Below are positions 24,670-32,358 of a DNA stretch of 64,000 nucleotides, one piece after another. A program made the position numbers and the translations under genes. The stretch comes from Candidimonas sp. GTDB taxonomy: Bacteria; Pseudomonadota; Gammaproteobacteria; Burkholderiales; Burkholderiaceae_B. The stretch lies in NCBI GenBank assembly GCA_004297945.1, contig SCRC01000063.1, positions 34,846 through 98,845 on the forward strand. The letters run 5' to 3'. How positions within the stretch are numbered: position 1 is the stretch's first letter; each line of letters starts with the position of its first letter. The notes beneath the pieces are model-generated. The model was not told where the DNA came from. It saw only the letters and a program-made list of their open reading frames with translations, and ran no database searches.

Positions 24670-25587
24670 TCATTTCGCCGACAAAGATTCGATTGGCTGG
24701 TAACAAGAGCAGGATACCGTTTCAAGGCCCGCACGGTCCAGGATTCTGATCGTGCCGCGGTGGCAACTGATCAGGTTGCGTGTCCGCAGGGAGCCGGCTG
24801 AAAATGTGACCGATTCGCGTCTCACGTTCATGACGGATGCCAGGTACTCCTGGGTCAGGAAGATTTCCTGCGACCGAGATCGATCGCTTGTCATCAGAAG
24901 CCAGCAGGCAAGTCGCTGCTCAAGGGGATGGGAGGCGAAGCACGCAGCGGCCTGTCGTGCTTGCGCCAGTTTCGTATTGGTAAAGCGATATAGCTCGCGT
25001 TGCAAGGGCAGGCATCGGCGAAACGCGTTGTTGAAGTGCGCAGCAGACATTCGCAAGGCGGTTCCGGCGGACTGCACCTCGGCACGAGCCGACGATACGT
25101 CGACGCCGAGTGCCAGCGATACGCCGATCACACCTTCGTAGCCGACCAGCCCGGTTTCCACGGTTCGTTGACCCGCGGTACCCGTCAACAGGCAGACAAC
25201 GCAATCGACAGGAAAGTAGACGTGCCGAATCAGAGTACCCGCTTCGTGGAGAACGTCGCCGAACGCGAGCGTGACCGGTTCGAGGTCGGACAAGAGCCGC
25301 CGATAGTCCCTGCGAGGCAGGGCCGCGAGCACGGCGTTGGCTGCCGGCATCTCAAGCGCCACTTTCCGGCTTGCCGCGGATGCGCGGTTTGCGGCGACAC
25401 GCAGCGCGCGGCGAGCTGCGGGAAACATGATGACGTTGGCGTTTCCGTAGTCAATAACCGCGTCGACTTCGCCGGCCTCGACCGCCCGCTGTTCAGGTCC
25501 GCCTCTAGGAAGCCGGCGAAGTACGCTGCGCAGCCCGGCCGATCCCGGTCCGACACGAATGGCGGCAAGATGGCCATCACTCGACAT
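24670..25587 (-). CDS. Crp/Fnr-type regulator encoded with kaiBC
   Basis: Up to 305 residues. Residues about 85-200 form a cyclic-nucleotide-binding-like domain (LSDLEPVTLAFGDVLHEAG, VYFPVDCVVCLL, VGYEGVIGVSLAL). Residues 243-290 are the Crp-type HTH (FLTQEYLASVMNVRRESVTF). About 75 extra N-terminal residues carry GEVDAVIDYGNANVIMFPAA, a short motif I recall from some sensor proteins; its role is unknown. The ATG at 25587 overlaps the kaiB 3' end by 11 bp, so translation is likely coupled. Its place in the operon suggests that it is the output or control factor of the KaiBC pair, but this is inference. No Fnr cysteine cluster is visible. Confidence 0.85.
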   Translation of the reverse strand: MSSDGHLAAIRVGPGSAGLRSVLRRLPRGGPEQRAVEAGEVDAVIDYGNANVIMFPAARRALRVAANRASAASRKVALEMPAANAVLAALPRRDYRRLLSDLEPVTLAFGDVLHEAGTLIRHVYFPVDCVVCLLTGTAGQRTVETGLVGYEGVIGVSLALGVDVSSARAEVQSAGTALRMSAAHFNNAFRRCLPLQRELYRFTNTKLAQARQAAACFASHPLEQRLACWLLMTSDRSRSQEIFLTQEYLASVMNVRRESVTFSAGSLRTRNLISCHRGTIRILDRAGLETVSCSCYQPIESLSAK

Positions 25588-25903
25588 TTGGCTTCAGCCC
25601 GAGTGCAAACAAGACACGAATCTTGTCGCTGAGGTTGCCGACGACCTGTGCCACCGGCCCTGGCGACAGCTTGGTAAGACTGGGGGTGACCACCACGCCA
25701 TCGGCCATCGCCCGTCGCGGGTTCTCGAGGACATCGACGACCTCCAGCCTGTGACCGTCCTTCAGGTATTCGGCGCAGATCGCCTCCAGGTTGGCGATCG
25801 CTTGTATCGAATTGGGCGCGCCGCCGGCGACGTACAGGCGCAGCACCACGACCTTCGACAACGCCGCGGGCGCTGCCATGGACTTGTCTGTTCGCCGGTT
25901 CAC
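25577..25903 (-). CDS. kaiB: KaiB-like circadian clock protein
   Basis: 108 residues. The core VVVLRLYVAGGAPNSIQAIA, then HRLEVVDVLENPRRAMADG and VVTPSLTKLSPGPV, follows cyanobacterial KaiB closely, including the cis-proline thioredoxin-like motif (TPSL). KaiB binds KaiC and, in cyanobacteria, switches fold to do so. The first 17 residues are an extension with no known role. The start overlaps the kaiC stop by 4 bp (ATGA), so it is translationally coupled, and its end overlaps the Crp-type gene by 11 bp. KaiB genes of Proteobacteria are linked in the literature to stress response or to a simple timer without KaiA. Confidence 0.93.
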   Translation of the reverse strand: MNRRTDKSMAAPAALSKVVVLRLYVAGGAPNSIQAIANLEAICAEYLKDGHRLEVVDVLENPRRAMADGVVVTPSLTKLSPGPVAQVVGNLSDKIRVLFALGLKPNVE

Positions 25904-27753
25904 TTTGCGGCCCCGTTCGTGCTTTTCCGCGCGGACACCTGCACGGCGTCCGCACCACGCCTGCTACGCATCTCGCTTTCGCGCTGACTCGAGGAGGCCG
26001 TGCGAACGTCGTATTCTCCAGAATATAGTGTCAGTTCGGCGCGCTGCCTCTCCAGCTCCAATTGCAAGGCCTTGATGTGGGCGCTCGTGCTCGCCTCGGC
26101 GAATTGAAGATCGCGGCGCTTGTGATCGAATTCAGCGCGATGCCGGACTTTCTTGGCGCTCTCTTCAGCTTCCTTCTCCCAGCGCAGCGTACCCATCAGC
26201 ACTTCGCCCCCAGCTGTGTAGACATCGGATAGCGACGGGCCAGCCTCGCTCAAGACGAGCTCGCGCACCTGGTTGGAGTGCGACGTACCCCGTGATTTGA
26301 CGATTGTGAGCGCGCGGTTGCGTTCGCCGCTTCGAACCAGGTAGGATAGATGAATCCATGTGTCCGCGATGGTCGAGATCTGCAGGTCAGTGGCTTCGTC
26401 TCCTGTCTCGCCGGATTCGCTCAGGGCGGTCACCATCAAGGTGATGTTCGCATCCTTGACCATGTAGATGAGCCGGTTCGCGACCGTGCGCGCAGCCCCC
26501 AGCGCGCCCGCTTTGGCAATGGCCGTCAGCGGGTCTATCACCATGCAACGCGGTTGGTAGTCGCGAATAAGCGCATTGATCTTGATCAATTGCTCTTCCG
26601 CGCTGATGCCTTCGGTGCGGGCCGAGTACATTCGCAACAGTCCGGATTTCAAGTGCAGGCCAAGCTGGATACCGACAGACGACAGGTTGCGCACGATCTG
26701 TTCCGCGCTTTCGTCGAAGCTTACGAACAGCGCTCGCTCGCTGCGCCGACAGGCCGCCTCGACGAACTTTCCGGCCAGCGTGGTCTTGGACGTGCCCGGC
26801 ACGCCCGTGATCAGCGTACTGCTCCCGCGAAAGACGCCGCCGCCGAGCATCACGTCGAGCCTATCGAAGCCGGCGCTCAATCGCTCGGTCGACGCCTTGT
26901 GTCCGATTTCCGCAGGCGTGGCGGCGCCCACCTCGATACCCGATGCCCCGAAGCTCAAAGGGAACTCGGCCGCCGCGTAGCCCGACCCTCGATATTTCGT
27001 AATCTGGAGGGTCTGCACCGATATGCGGTCTTCGTGGCGTCGCTCGAATCGCACGACGCAATCGACCATGAACTGCAGGAACCCGTAGTGCACGGCTTCG
27101 ACGGGTCGCCCCTCTATCTTGGCCGTCATGATAGCGGTCAACGCGTTGTCGTCGAGCCAGTCGCGCAAGCGATAGAGCTCGCGCATTTCGGCGGCTGGGT
27201 CTTGAAGCAGGGTCAGCAAGACGTCGATGCCATCGAACACGATCCACTGCGCCCCGATCTCCTGCTTCTTGGCCACGAGCATGGCCAGCATGCCGGCCAG
27301 ATCGAAGTCGCCGGCCTTGACCAAGGTGGGCGACAAATGGGCGTCCATGAAGAACAGCTTCTTCGCCGACAGGTTTGCCAGGCCCCAATCGAACGTGGCA
27401 CCATTGGCAATGATCTGGCGCGGACTTTCCTCGAAGGCGACAAATATCCCTGGCGCCCGATGGTGAAGCGCGGCATTGACCAGGCACTGCAGCGCGAACA
27501 CGGTCTTTCCCGCGCCCGGGCCACCGATGAGCAAGCTCGTGCGGTGCTGCGGGAAGCCGCCGTGGCTCAGTTGATCGAATCCCACAATGCCGGTGGCCAG
27601 TTTGGCCAGCGGCATTGTGGGTGTCTTCTTGGGTCCGATTTTGGCCTCCGTTTTGGGGGAAACGCAGCCGGTTGCAACGTCTGACGCCACGAGCGCCGAC
27701 GGCGTTTCTATTTGAACTTGTACAGTATTTTTTCGGGCTTGTATGTGCGGCAT
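25900..27753 (-). CDS. kaiC: KaiC-like clock ATPase/autokinase
   Basis: 617 residues with two RecA-like domains. CI (about 50-275): Walker A GGPGAGKT (77-84), catalytic Glu pair in VAFEESPRQI (108-109). CII (about 290-520): Walker A GVPGTSKTT (317-325), FDES at 346-349 (one Glu replaced by Asp347) and the phosphosite pair in QISTIADT, Ser460-Thr461, matching Ser431-Thr432 of Synechococcus KaiC. Residues about 525-580 form a charged, probably coiled-coil tail, where the cyanobacterial protein carries its KaiA-binding tail. The N-terminus up to residue 46 is variable, so the start (27753, no clear ribosome site) is less sure. It heads the kaiC-kaiB-crp operon. No kaiA is in the window. Confidence 0.95.
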   Translation of the reverse strand: MPHIQARKNTVQVQIETPSALVASDVATGCVSPKTEAKIGPKKTPTMPLAKLATGIVGFDQLSHGGFPQHRTSLLIGGPGAGKTVFALQCLVNAALHHRAPGIFVAFEESPRQIIANGATFDWGLANLSAKKLFFMDAHLSPTLVKAGDFDLAGMLAMLVAKKQEIGAQWIVFDGIDVLLTLLQDPAAEMRELYRLRDWLDDNALTAIMTAKIEGRPVEAVHYGFLQFMVDCVVRFERRHEDRISVQTLQITKYRGSGYAAAEFPLSFGASGIEVGAATPAEIGHKASTERLSAGFDRLDVMLGGGVFRGSSTLITGVPGTSKTTLAGKFVEAACRRSERALFVSFDESAEQIVRNLSSVGIQLGLHLKSGLLRMYSARTEGISAEEQLIKINALIRDYQPRCMVIDPLTAIAKAGALGAARTVANRLIYMVKDANITLMVTALSESGETGDEATDLQISTIADTWIHLSYLVRSGERNRALTIVKSRGTSHSNQVRELVLSEAGPSLSDVYTAGGEVLMGTLRWEKEAEESAKKVRHRAEFDHKRRDLQFAEASTSAHIKALQLELERQRAELTLYSGEYDVRTASSSQRESEMRSRRGADAVQVSARKSTNGAAK

Positions 27754-27815
27754 CGAACATAGCGTCTGGATCCGAAATCATGGCCGACCAAACCATTTGT
27801 GGGTCCTTTTGCCCA

Positions 27816-27944
27816 TCATGGGCGCATCTGCGTCAACCCTCGGCGTGTGACCATTTCGAGCAAAAGAGCGCGGACGTCCTTATTGCGCTTGTTTCCATCA
27901 CGGATGGCGATCAGTTCGGCGCGGGTCTGAGGGCCGGTTTTCAT
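27816..27944 (-). CDS. Possible small protein of 42 residues (uncertain)
   Basis: An open frame on the minus strand between the kaiC start and the integrated element. It begins MKTGPQTRAELIAIRDGN, is charged and helical in appearance, and I recognise no family. There is no clear ribosome site. It could be a real small gene, a fragment of a DNA-binding protein, or chance. Confidence 0.25.
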   Translation of the reverse strand: MKTGPQTRAELIAIRDGNKRNKDVRALLLEMVTRRGLTQMRP

Positions 27945-28049
27945 GGCCGATTACTGTAATAATAAACATCATTTTTAGCGTGAAATCGGAAAGCAAAGCC
28001 TGACATTCAAGGCTATGCCAAAAACCGACGCTAGTACGTCTGGCTGAGT

Positions 28050-28093
28050 CTATTGGTGCCGGTTAGAAGAGTCGAACTCCTGACCTTCGCATT
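28050..28093. repeat. Left attachment site (tRNA-Thr 3' fragment)
   Basis: 44 bp identical to 30526-30569, including the complement of the tRNA acceptor stem, T-arm and encoded CCA. After one mismatch the likeness goes on for a few more bases (TGCGC), then stops, so it is a displaced 3' tRNA end, not a tRNA gene. Confidence 0.9.
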
Positions 28094-28228
28094 ATAAATG
28101 CGCAAAATATAGGGTTTTTCCGTATTTATCCATGTTGATTAAAAATCGCAAAACACTGTGAATATGCGGGTTCTAAGCGGGTACACAAATGTGAAGGTTG
28201 ATTTGTATTGATTGATATCGTATGATTC

Positions 28229-28259
28229 GGGGTACACAGGGGGTACAAAGGGGGTACAC
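28229..28259 (+). promoter_or_regulatory. Three phased GGGGTACA repeats before the integrase gene
   Basis: GTACA begins at 28232, 28243 and 28254, each preceded by GGG(G), so the copies are 11 bp apart, about one helix turn. A further copy (GGGTACAC) is at 28179-28186. The last copy ends 10 bp before the integrase ATG. This looks like a protein-binding array, for integrase arm sites or autoregulation. Confidence 0.5.
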
Positions 28260-28269
28260 AGGAATCGAC

Positions 28270-29586
28270 ATGGCAAGGGATAATCTCACACCGGGACGCA
28301 TAGAAGCACTTATATGCCCGCCCAATAAAAAGCAGGTATTCCTACGTGATGCATCGGGTCTAGGCGTTCGTGCGACCGCTGGCAGCAAGTCCTATATTTT
28401 CCAGGGCAAGTTATCCGGGCAGGTTATCCGTATGACCATTGGCGGCCTGGAGACATGGAGCCTAGGGGACGCTCGTAAAGAGGCCCGCCGCCTGAAAACC
28501 ATCATTGATGATGGCCGCGACCCGCGCATAGACAAGGCCGAAGTCACCGCCGCCGATACCGCTACACGTGCGAAGGCCGTATTAGACAAAGCCGCTGCCC
28601 TCGATGCTTGGAACGTATATATAAAGGCGCGTGCCGGTAAATGGAGCGCTCGCACCTTCCTTGACCATCAAAAGCTATCCGACGCCGGGGGTAAGACGAA
28701 AACGCGGGGGCGCAAGAAAGGGGAAGGCGAAAAGACATTGCCGGGGCCGCTGGCTGGTCTGCTGGCGTTACCGCTGTCGAAAATTGACCGTGCCGCCGTC
28801 ACTGACTGGTTAAGGCAGGAGCAGCGCCGCCCGACTGTGGCCCGTGGTGCTTTCGTTCGCTTGCGTGCTTTTCTGAACTGGTGCGCTGACCGCCCCCAAT
28901 ATAAGAATCAAGCCATACCCGCCGCTTGCAACACCCGTGTTATGCGTGCCGAACTACCGAAAGCCCGCGCCCGCGATGATTGCTTGCAGCATGAGCAGTT
29001 AGCCGTATGGTTCGAACAGGTGCGCACGCTCCAAAACCCGGTTATTGCCGCCTATCTGCAAGCCTTATTATTGACCGGCGCCCGCCGCAATGAATTGGCC
29101 GCGCTGAGATGGGAAGATGTTGATTTTCAATGGGGTAGTCTGACTATCCACGACAAGGTGGAAGGCGAACGCACCATACCCCTAACGCCTTACGTGTCGC
29201 ACTTGCTGGCGAACCTGCCACGTGTCAATGAGTGGATATTCAGTAGTCCCACTGCGAAGTCCGGCAGGCTCACCGAGCCGCGCATAGCGCACAACCGAGC
29301 CTTGCAGGCCGCTGGCTTGCCTGCGTTATCCATACACGGCCTGCGCCGTTCATTTGGCACCCTAGCCGAGTGGGTAGAGTGTCCTGCTGGCGTGGTGGCG
29401 CAAATCATGGGCCATAAGCCGAGCGCCATTGCCGAGAAGCGCTACCGTCGCCGCCCCCTGGATTTGCTGCGCATGTGGCATACAAAGATTGAAAGCTGGA
29501 TTTTAGAGCAGGCCAAGGTAGAAATACCGGCCAAACAGGAAGGGAAAATCAGACCATTGGCACGAAAGAAATTGACCGTCGCTTGA
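28270..29586 (+). CDS. Tyrosine-type site-specific integrase
   Basis: 438 residues from the ATG at 28270 (AGGA 7 bp before). The N-terminal DUF4102-like arm-binding domain has LRDASGLGVRATAGSKSYIF and LGDARKEARRLKTIIDDGRD, as in P4-type island integrases. Catalytic residues: Arg in LLTGARRNELAALRWEDVDF, His-x-x-Arg in IHGLRRSFGTL, a second His in MGHKPSAIAEKRY, and Tyr in that segment. It should insert the element at tRNA-Thr and help excise it. It starts 176 bp from the left attachment site and reads toward the tRNA. No excisionase is evident. Confidence 0.93.
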   Translation: MARDNLTPGRIEALICPPNKKQVFLRDASGLGVRATAGSKSYIFQGKLSGQVIRMTIGGLETWSLGDARKEARRLKTIIDDGRDPRIDKAEVTAADTATRAKAVLDKAAALDAWNVYIKARAGKWSARTFLDHQKLSDAGGKTKTRGRKKGEGEKTLPGPLAGLLALPLSKIDRAAVTDWLRQEQRRPTVARGAFVRLRAFLNWCADRPQYKNQAIPAACNTRVMRAELPKARARDDCLQHEQLAVWFEQVRTLQNPVIAAYLQALLLTGARRNELAALRWEDVDFQWGSLTIHDKVEGERTIPLTPYVSHLLANLPRVNEWIFSSPTAKSGRLTEPRIAHNRALQAAGLPALSIHGLRRSFGTLAEWVECPAGVVAQIMGHKPSAIAEKRYRRRPLDLLRMWHTKIESWILEQAKVEIPAKQEGKIRPLARKKLTVA

Positions 29587-29616
29587 TAGCTGAGGCGTTA
29601 CGCGATACAATAATTC

Positions 29617-29895
29617 ATGATAAAGACATTCCGGCACAAAGGATTGAGAGCGTTTTTCGAGGAAGGAACCGTTGCGGGTATTCAGCCCGTACACGCGCCT
29701 CGATTAGCCGCCATGCTGCGGCGCTTGAACGAAACGACCAATCCGCAAGGCATGAATTTGCCGGGGTGGAACTTGCACCCATTAAAGGGCGCACTCAAAG
29801 GGTGCTTTTCAGTGCAGGTTAGCGGCAACTGGCGCATGACCTTCATGTTTGATGATGGCGACGCCGTGCTGGTGGACTATCAGGATTATCGCTGA
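29617..29895 (+). CDS. higB: HigB-like toxin (RelE superfamily mRNA interferase)
   Basis: 92 residues. The start IKTFRHKGLRAFFEEGTVAG, then LHPLKGALKGCFSVQVSGNW and RMTFMFDDGDAVLVDYQDYR, is the plasmid-killer/HigB family, which cuts mRNA on the ribosome. The gene for its antitoxin follows after 16 bp, with the toxin first, the usual HigBA order. It lies 30 bp after the integrase gene in the same direction, so the three may be cotranscribed. Confidence 0.92.
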   Translation: MIKTFRHKGLRAFFEEGTVAGIQPVHAPRLAAMLRRLNETTNPQGMNLPGWNLHPLKGALKGCFSVQVSGNWRMTFMFDDGDAVLVDYQDYR

Positions 29896-29911
29896 ACTAG
29901 GAGAACGAGCA

Positions 29912-30238
29912 ATGACTACCATGTTTAACCCGCCGCATCCGGGCCTGACTTTACGCGATGATGTATTGCCTGCTTTGGGGCTATCCGTAACTGACGCAGC
30001 CAGCCAGCTTGGCGTTGCGCGCGTGACGCTTTCCCGCGTGTTGAACGGTCGTGCTGCTGTATCGCCCGAAATGGCGCTGCGCATTGAAGCTTGGTTAGGG
30101 CGCGAACGCGGTGGCGAAGCCCGTTTATGGCTGGCAGAACAAAGCGCCTACGACATGTGGCAGGCCGAACAGCGACTCAAGGCCGCACCGTTGCAGGTTC
30201 AGCGAGCGCCCGCTATGCGAGATTTAGCCGCCGCCTGA
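29912..30238 (+). CDS. higA: HigA-like antitoxin (XRE-type HTH)
   Basis: 108 residues from the ATG at 29912, with AGGAGA upstream. The start MFNPPHPGLTLRDDVLPALG and the HTH VTDAASQLGVARVTLSRVLN are typical HigA. It neutralises HigB and represses the operon. A longer frame upstream overlaps higB but has no support. The tail after residue 85 is Ala-rich. Confidence 0.93.
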   Translation: MTTMFNPPHPGLTLRDDVLPALGLSVTDAASQLGVARVTLSRVLNGRAAVSPEMALRIEAWLGRERGGEARLWLAEQSAYDMWQAEQRLKAAPLQVQRAPAMRDLAAA

Positions 30239-30525
30239 CGGTTTCAAGCAAAGACGGGGCGCAAGGTGTTGGCCCACCAAGCACCCCTAATCATCATCAC
30301 TACATAGAAGTTAACGATGGCTAAGTTATGCCGTCGTGGCGTCTATAGCCTACCTAGCACTGACCGCGCTTTGTTGTTCCGCTGGTTTTCCAAAAGAGCC
30401 CACACATGAACCTTGCCCAAAATATTGAACTGGAACGCGCCCTGCAAGCGGCTGGCCCCCGTGGTATGGGGTAGAGCCAAAAACAAAAACGCCAACTCCG
30501 AAGAATTGGCGTAGATGCTTGAATT
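30239..30525. other. Right end of the tRNA-Thr element
   Basis: About 290 bp after higA. It includes a 22-codon frame (30406-30474, starting MNLAQNIELERALQ) that looks like the first codons of a truncated protein, and then the intrinsic terminator of the tRNA. Nothing else is recognisable. Confidence 0.45.
30478..30512 (-). terminator. Intrinsic terminator after tRNA-Thr
   Basis: On the minus strand: stem ACGCCAA / TTGGCGT (7 bp, 30489-30495 with 30506-30512), 10-nt loop, then TTTTGTTTTT. It lies 17 bp after the tRNA 3' end. As it is inside the attachment repeats, it came with the element and so keeps tRNA transcription bounded. Confidence 0.8.
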
Positions 30526-30569
30526 TATTGGTGCCGGTTAGAAGAGTCGAACTCCTGACCTTCGCATTA
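30526..30569. repeat. Right attachment site (inside intact tRNA-Thr)
   Basis: Identical over 44 bp to 28050-28093; covers the tRNA 3' half plus 3 bp beyond the CCA. Confidence 0.9.
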
Positions 30570-30604
30570 CAAGTGCGCTGCTCTACCAACTGAGCTAAAC
30601 CGGC
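30529..30604 (-). tRNA. tRNA-Thr (anticodon TGT)
   Basis: Minus strand: acceptor GCCGGTT pairs with AACCGGC, D-arm AGCTCAGTTGGTAGAGC, anticodon arm GCGCACTTGTAATGCGA with TGT in the loop, T-arm CAGGAGTTCGACTCTTC-type, and encoded CCA (30529-30531). It reads ACA and other threonine codons. A -10-like TAGAAT (30614-30619, minus) is upstream. Its 3' end is the integration site of the adjacent element. Confidence 0.93.
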
Positions 30605-30744
30605 GAAGGCGACATTCTACAAGATTTCTGTGTTCGCCGCTTTGCTCCTAACCCACGCAGAATAAGGCTTTACCGCACTCGCTATAGCGTAGCGGACTCG
30701 ACCGCCATGCAGATATTGCTGCTTTATTTATGCGGCGCGGCTTT

Positions 30745-32358
30745 TCACTGCGCCATGATGTCCAGGGCCAGTGCTTCGGCCGCCTTGATGCCGTCGATCG
30801 CCGCTGAATAGATACCGCCGGCGTAGCCGGCGCCTTCGCCGGCCGGGAACAGGCCTTCTACGTTCATGCTTTGGTAATTGTCTTTACGCCGCACGCGTAT
30901 TGGCGATGAGGTGCGTGTTTCGACACCTGTCAGCATGGCGTCATCCATGGCATAGCCGGAAAGTTTCTTGTCGATTTGCGGCAAGGCTTCGCGTATTGCC
31001 TCGATCACATAATCGGGCAGGGCCGTGCTCAGGTCGGTCAGATGTACGCCGGGCTTGTACGATGGCTCGACCGAACCCAGCGCTGTCGACGGCCGCCCGG
31101 CGATGAAATCGCCGACTCGTTGCCCCGGTGCGCAGTAATCGCCGCCGCCCAGTTCGAAGGCTCGTTCTTCCCAATGTCGCTGGAAGGCAATGCCAGCGAG
31201 CGGGCCGCCGGGAAAATCGTCCGGCGTAATACCGACCACGATGCCGGCGTTGGCATTGCGTTCCTTGCGCGAATACTGGCTCATGCCGTTGGTCACGACC
31301 CGCCCCGGTTCCGACGCCGCGGCCACCACGGTACCGCCTGGACACATGCAAAAGCTATAGACCGAACGGCCGTTGCTGCAGTGGTGGACAATCTTGTAGT
31401 CGGCCGCACCGAGCAATTTATGCCCTGCAAACTTGCCGAACTGGCTGCGGTCGATGAGGCCTTGCGGGTGCTCGATCCGAAAGCCCAGCGAAAAAGGCTT
31501 CGCTTCCATGTAGACGCCGCGCTCATGCAGCATCTGGAATGTATCGCGCGCACTGTGCCCGACGGCCAGCACGACGTGGTCGCAGTCCAGGGTTTCGCCA
31601 TTGGAAAGCGCCAGGCCGCGCAACTGGCCGCCCTCGATCAGAATGTCGTCGACACGGGTCTGGAAACGCACTTCTCCGCCAAGCCGGTGGATGGCGGCCC
31701 GCATTTTCTCGACCATCCCGACCAGCCGGAATGTGCCGATATGTGGCCGGCTAAGATAAAGAATGTTATCGGGCGCGCCGGCCAGCACGAATTCTTCCAG
31801 CACTTTGCGGCCATAGTGTTTGGGGTCTTTGATCTGGCTATACAGCTTGCCGTCCGAAAACGTTCCCGCGCCGCCTTCGCCGAACTGCACATTCGATTCG
31901 GGGTTCAGTACATTCTTGCGCCACAGGCCCCAGGTATCCACAGTGCGTTCGCGCACGGCTTTGCCGCGTTCGAGAATGATCGGGCAAAAACCCATCTGCG
32001 CCAGCATCAGGCCCGCGAACAGACCGCAGGGCCCTGTGCCGACGACGACAGGCCGAAGCGTTTGCATGGCTTTCGGTGCCCGCGCCACAAATTTGTAAGC
32101 CATATCCGGCGTGGCCAAGAAATGCGGCTGCCCGTCTATATGGCCCAGCGCGGCGGCTTCGTCTTTTACTTGCACATCGACGATGTAGGTCAGCTTGATT
32201 TCAGAACGTTTGCGCGCATCGTGCGCGCGGCGATACACCGTATAGCGGACCAGTTCGTCGGCGGGGACATGAAGAAGCGCCAAGCGTGAGCAAATCGCTG
32301 ACTCGAGCTCGTCTTCCGAGTGATCCAGCGGCAGCTTGACTTCGCTTATACGTAACAT
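30745..32358 (-). CDS. FAD-dependent dehydrogenase of the COG2509 type
   Basis: 537 residues from the ATG at 32358; upstream codons in frame have no family likeness. N-terminal part (about 1-90): LRISEVKLPLDHSEDELESA, as in other members. The FAD site VVGTGPCGLFAGLMLAQMG lies near residue 105, with GEGGAGTFSDGKLYSQIKD typical of the family, and the second half closing on LFPAGEGAGYAGGIYSAAID. It is probably a soluble flavoprotein; the physiological substrate of this widespread family is unknown. A 66-codon upstream extension of the frame is unlikely to be used. Confidence 0.87.
   Translation of the reverse strand: MLRISEVKLPLDHSEDELESAICSRLALLHVPADELVRYTVYRRAHDARKRSEIKLTYIVDVQVKDEAAALGHIDGQPHFLATPDMAYKFVARAPKAMQTLRPVVVGTGPCGLFAGLMLAQMGFCPIILERGKAVRERTVDTWGLWRKNVLNPESNVQFGEGGAGTFSDGKLYSQIKDPKHYGRKVLEEFVLAGAPDNILYLSRPHIGTFRLVGMVEKMRAAIHRLGGEVRFQTRVDDILIEGGQLRGLALSNGETLDCDHVVLAVGHSARDTFQMLHERGVYMEAKPFSLGFRIEHPQGLIDRSQFGKFAGHKLLGAADYKIVHHCSNGRSVYSFCMCPGGTVVAAASEPGRVVTNGMSQYSRKERNANAGIVVGITPDDFPGGPLAGIAFQRHWEERAFELGGGDYCAPGQRVGDFIAGRPSTALGSVEPSYKPGVHLTDLSTALPDYVIEAIREALPQIDKKLSGYAMDDAMLTGVETRTSSPIRVRRKDNYQSMNVEGLFPAGEGAGYAGGIYSAAIDGIKAAEALALDIMAQ

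Larger units (their letters stand above)
28050..30569. mobile_element. 2.5-kb integrated element in tRNA-Thr: integrase plus higBA
   Basis: Bounded by a 44-bp exact direct repeat (28050-28093 and 30526-30569) that equals the 3' part of tRNA-Thr(TGT). The intact tRNA is on the right; the left copy is only a fragment. Inside are a tyrosine integrase and a HigB/HigA toxin-antitoxin pair, and nothing else of size. Integration into a tRNA 3' end by a tyrosine recombinase is standard for genomic islands; one this small has kept only integration and addiction functions, or was reduced by deletion. Confidence 0.88.

Noticed and set aside
26350..27684. Long plus-strand open frame (444 codons) opposite kaiC
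   Set aside because: It mirrors the GC-rich kaiC gene, has no family likeness, and kaiC on the other strand is certain.
24428..28049. kaiA near kaiBC
   Set aside because: No frame in this stretch resembles KaiA; the remaining gaps are too small for it.
28050..28102. Second tRNA-Thr gene
   Set aside because: Only the 3' part is present; the anticodon-side and 5' half are missing, so it is an attachment-site fragment.
30976..32289. Long plus-strand open frame opposite the FAD dehydrogenase
   Set aside because: Antisense frame left open by codon bias; no recognisable protein.
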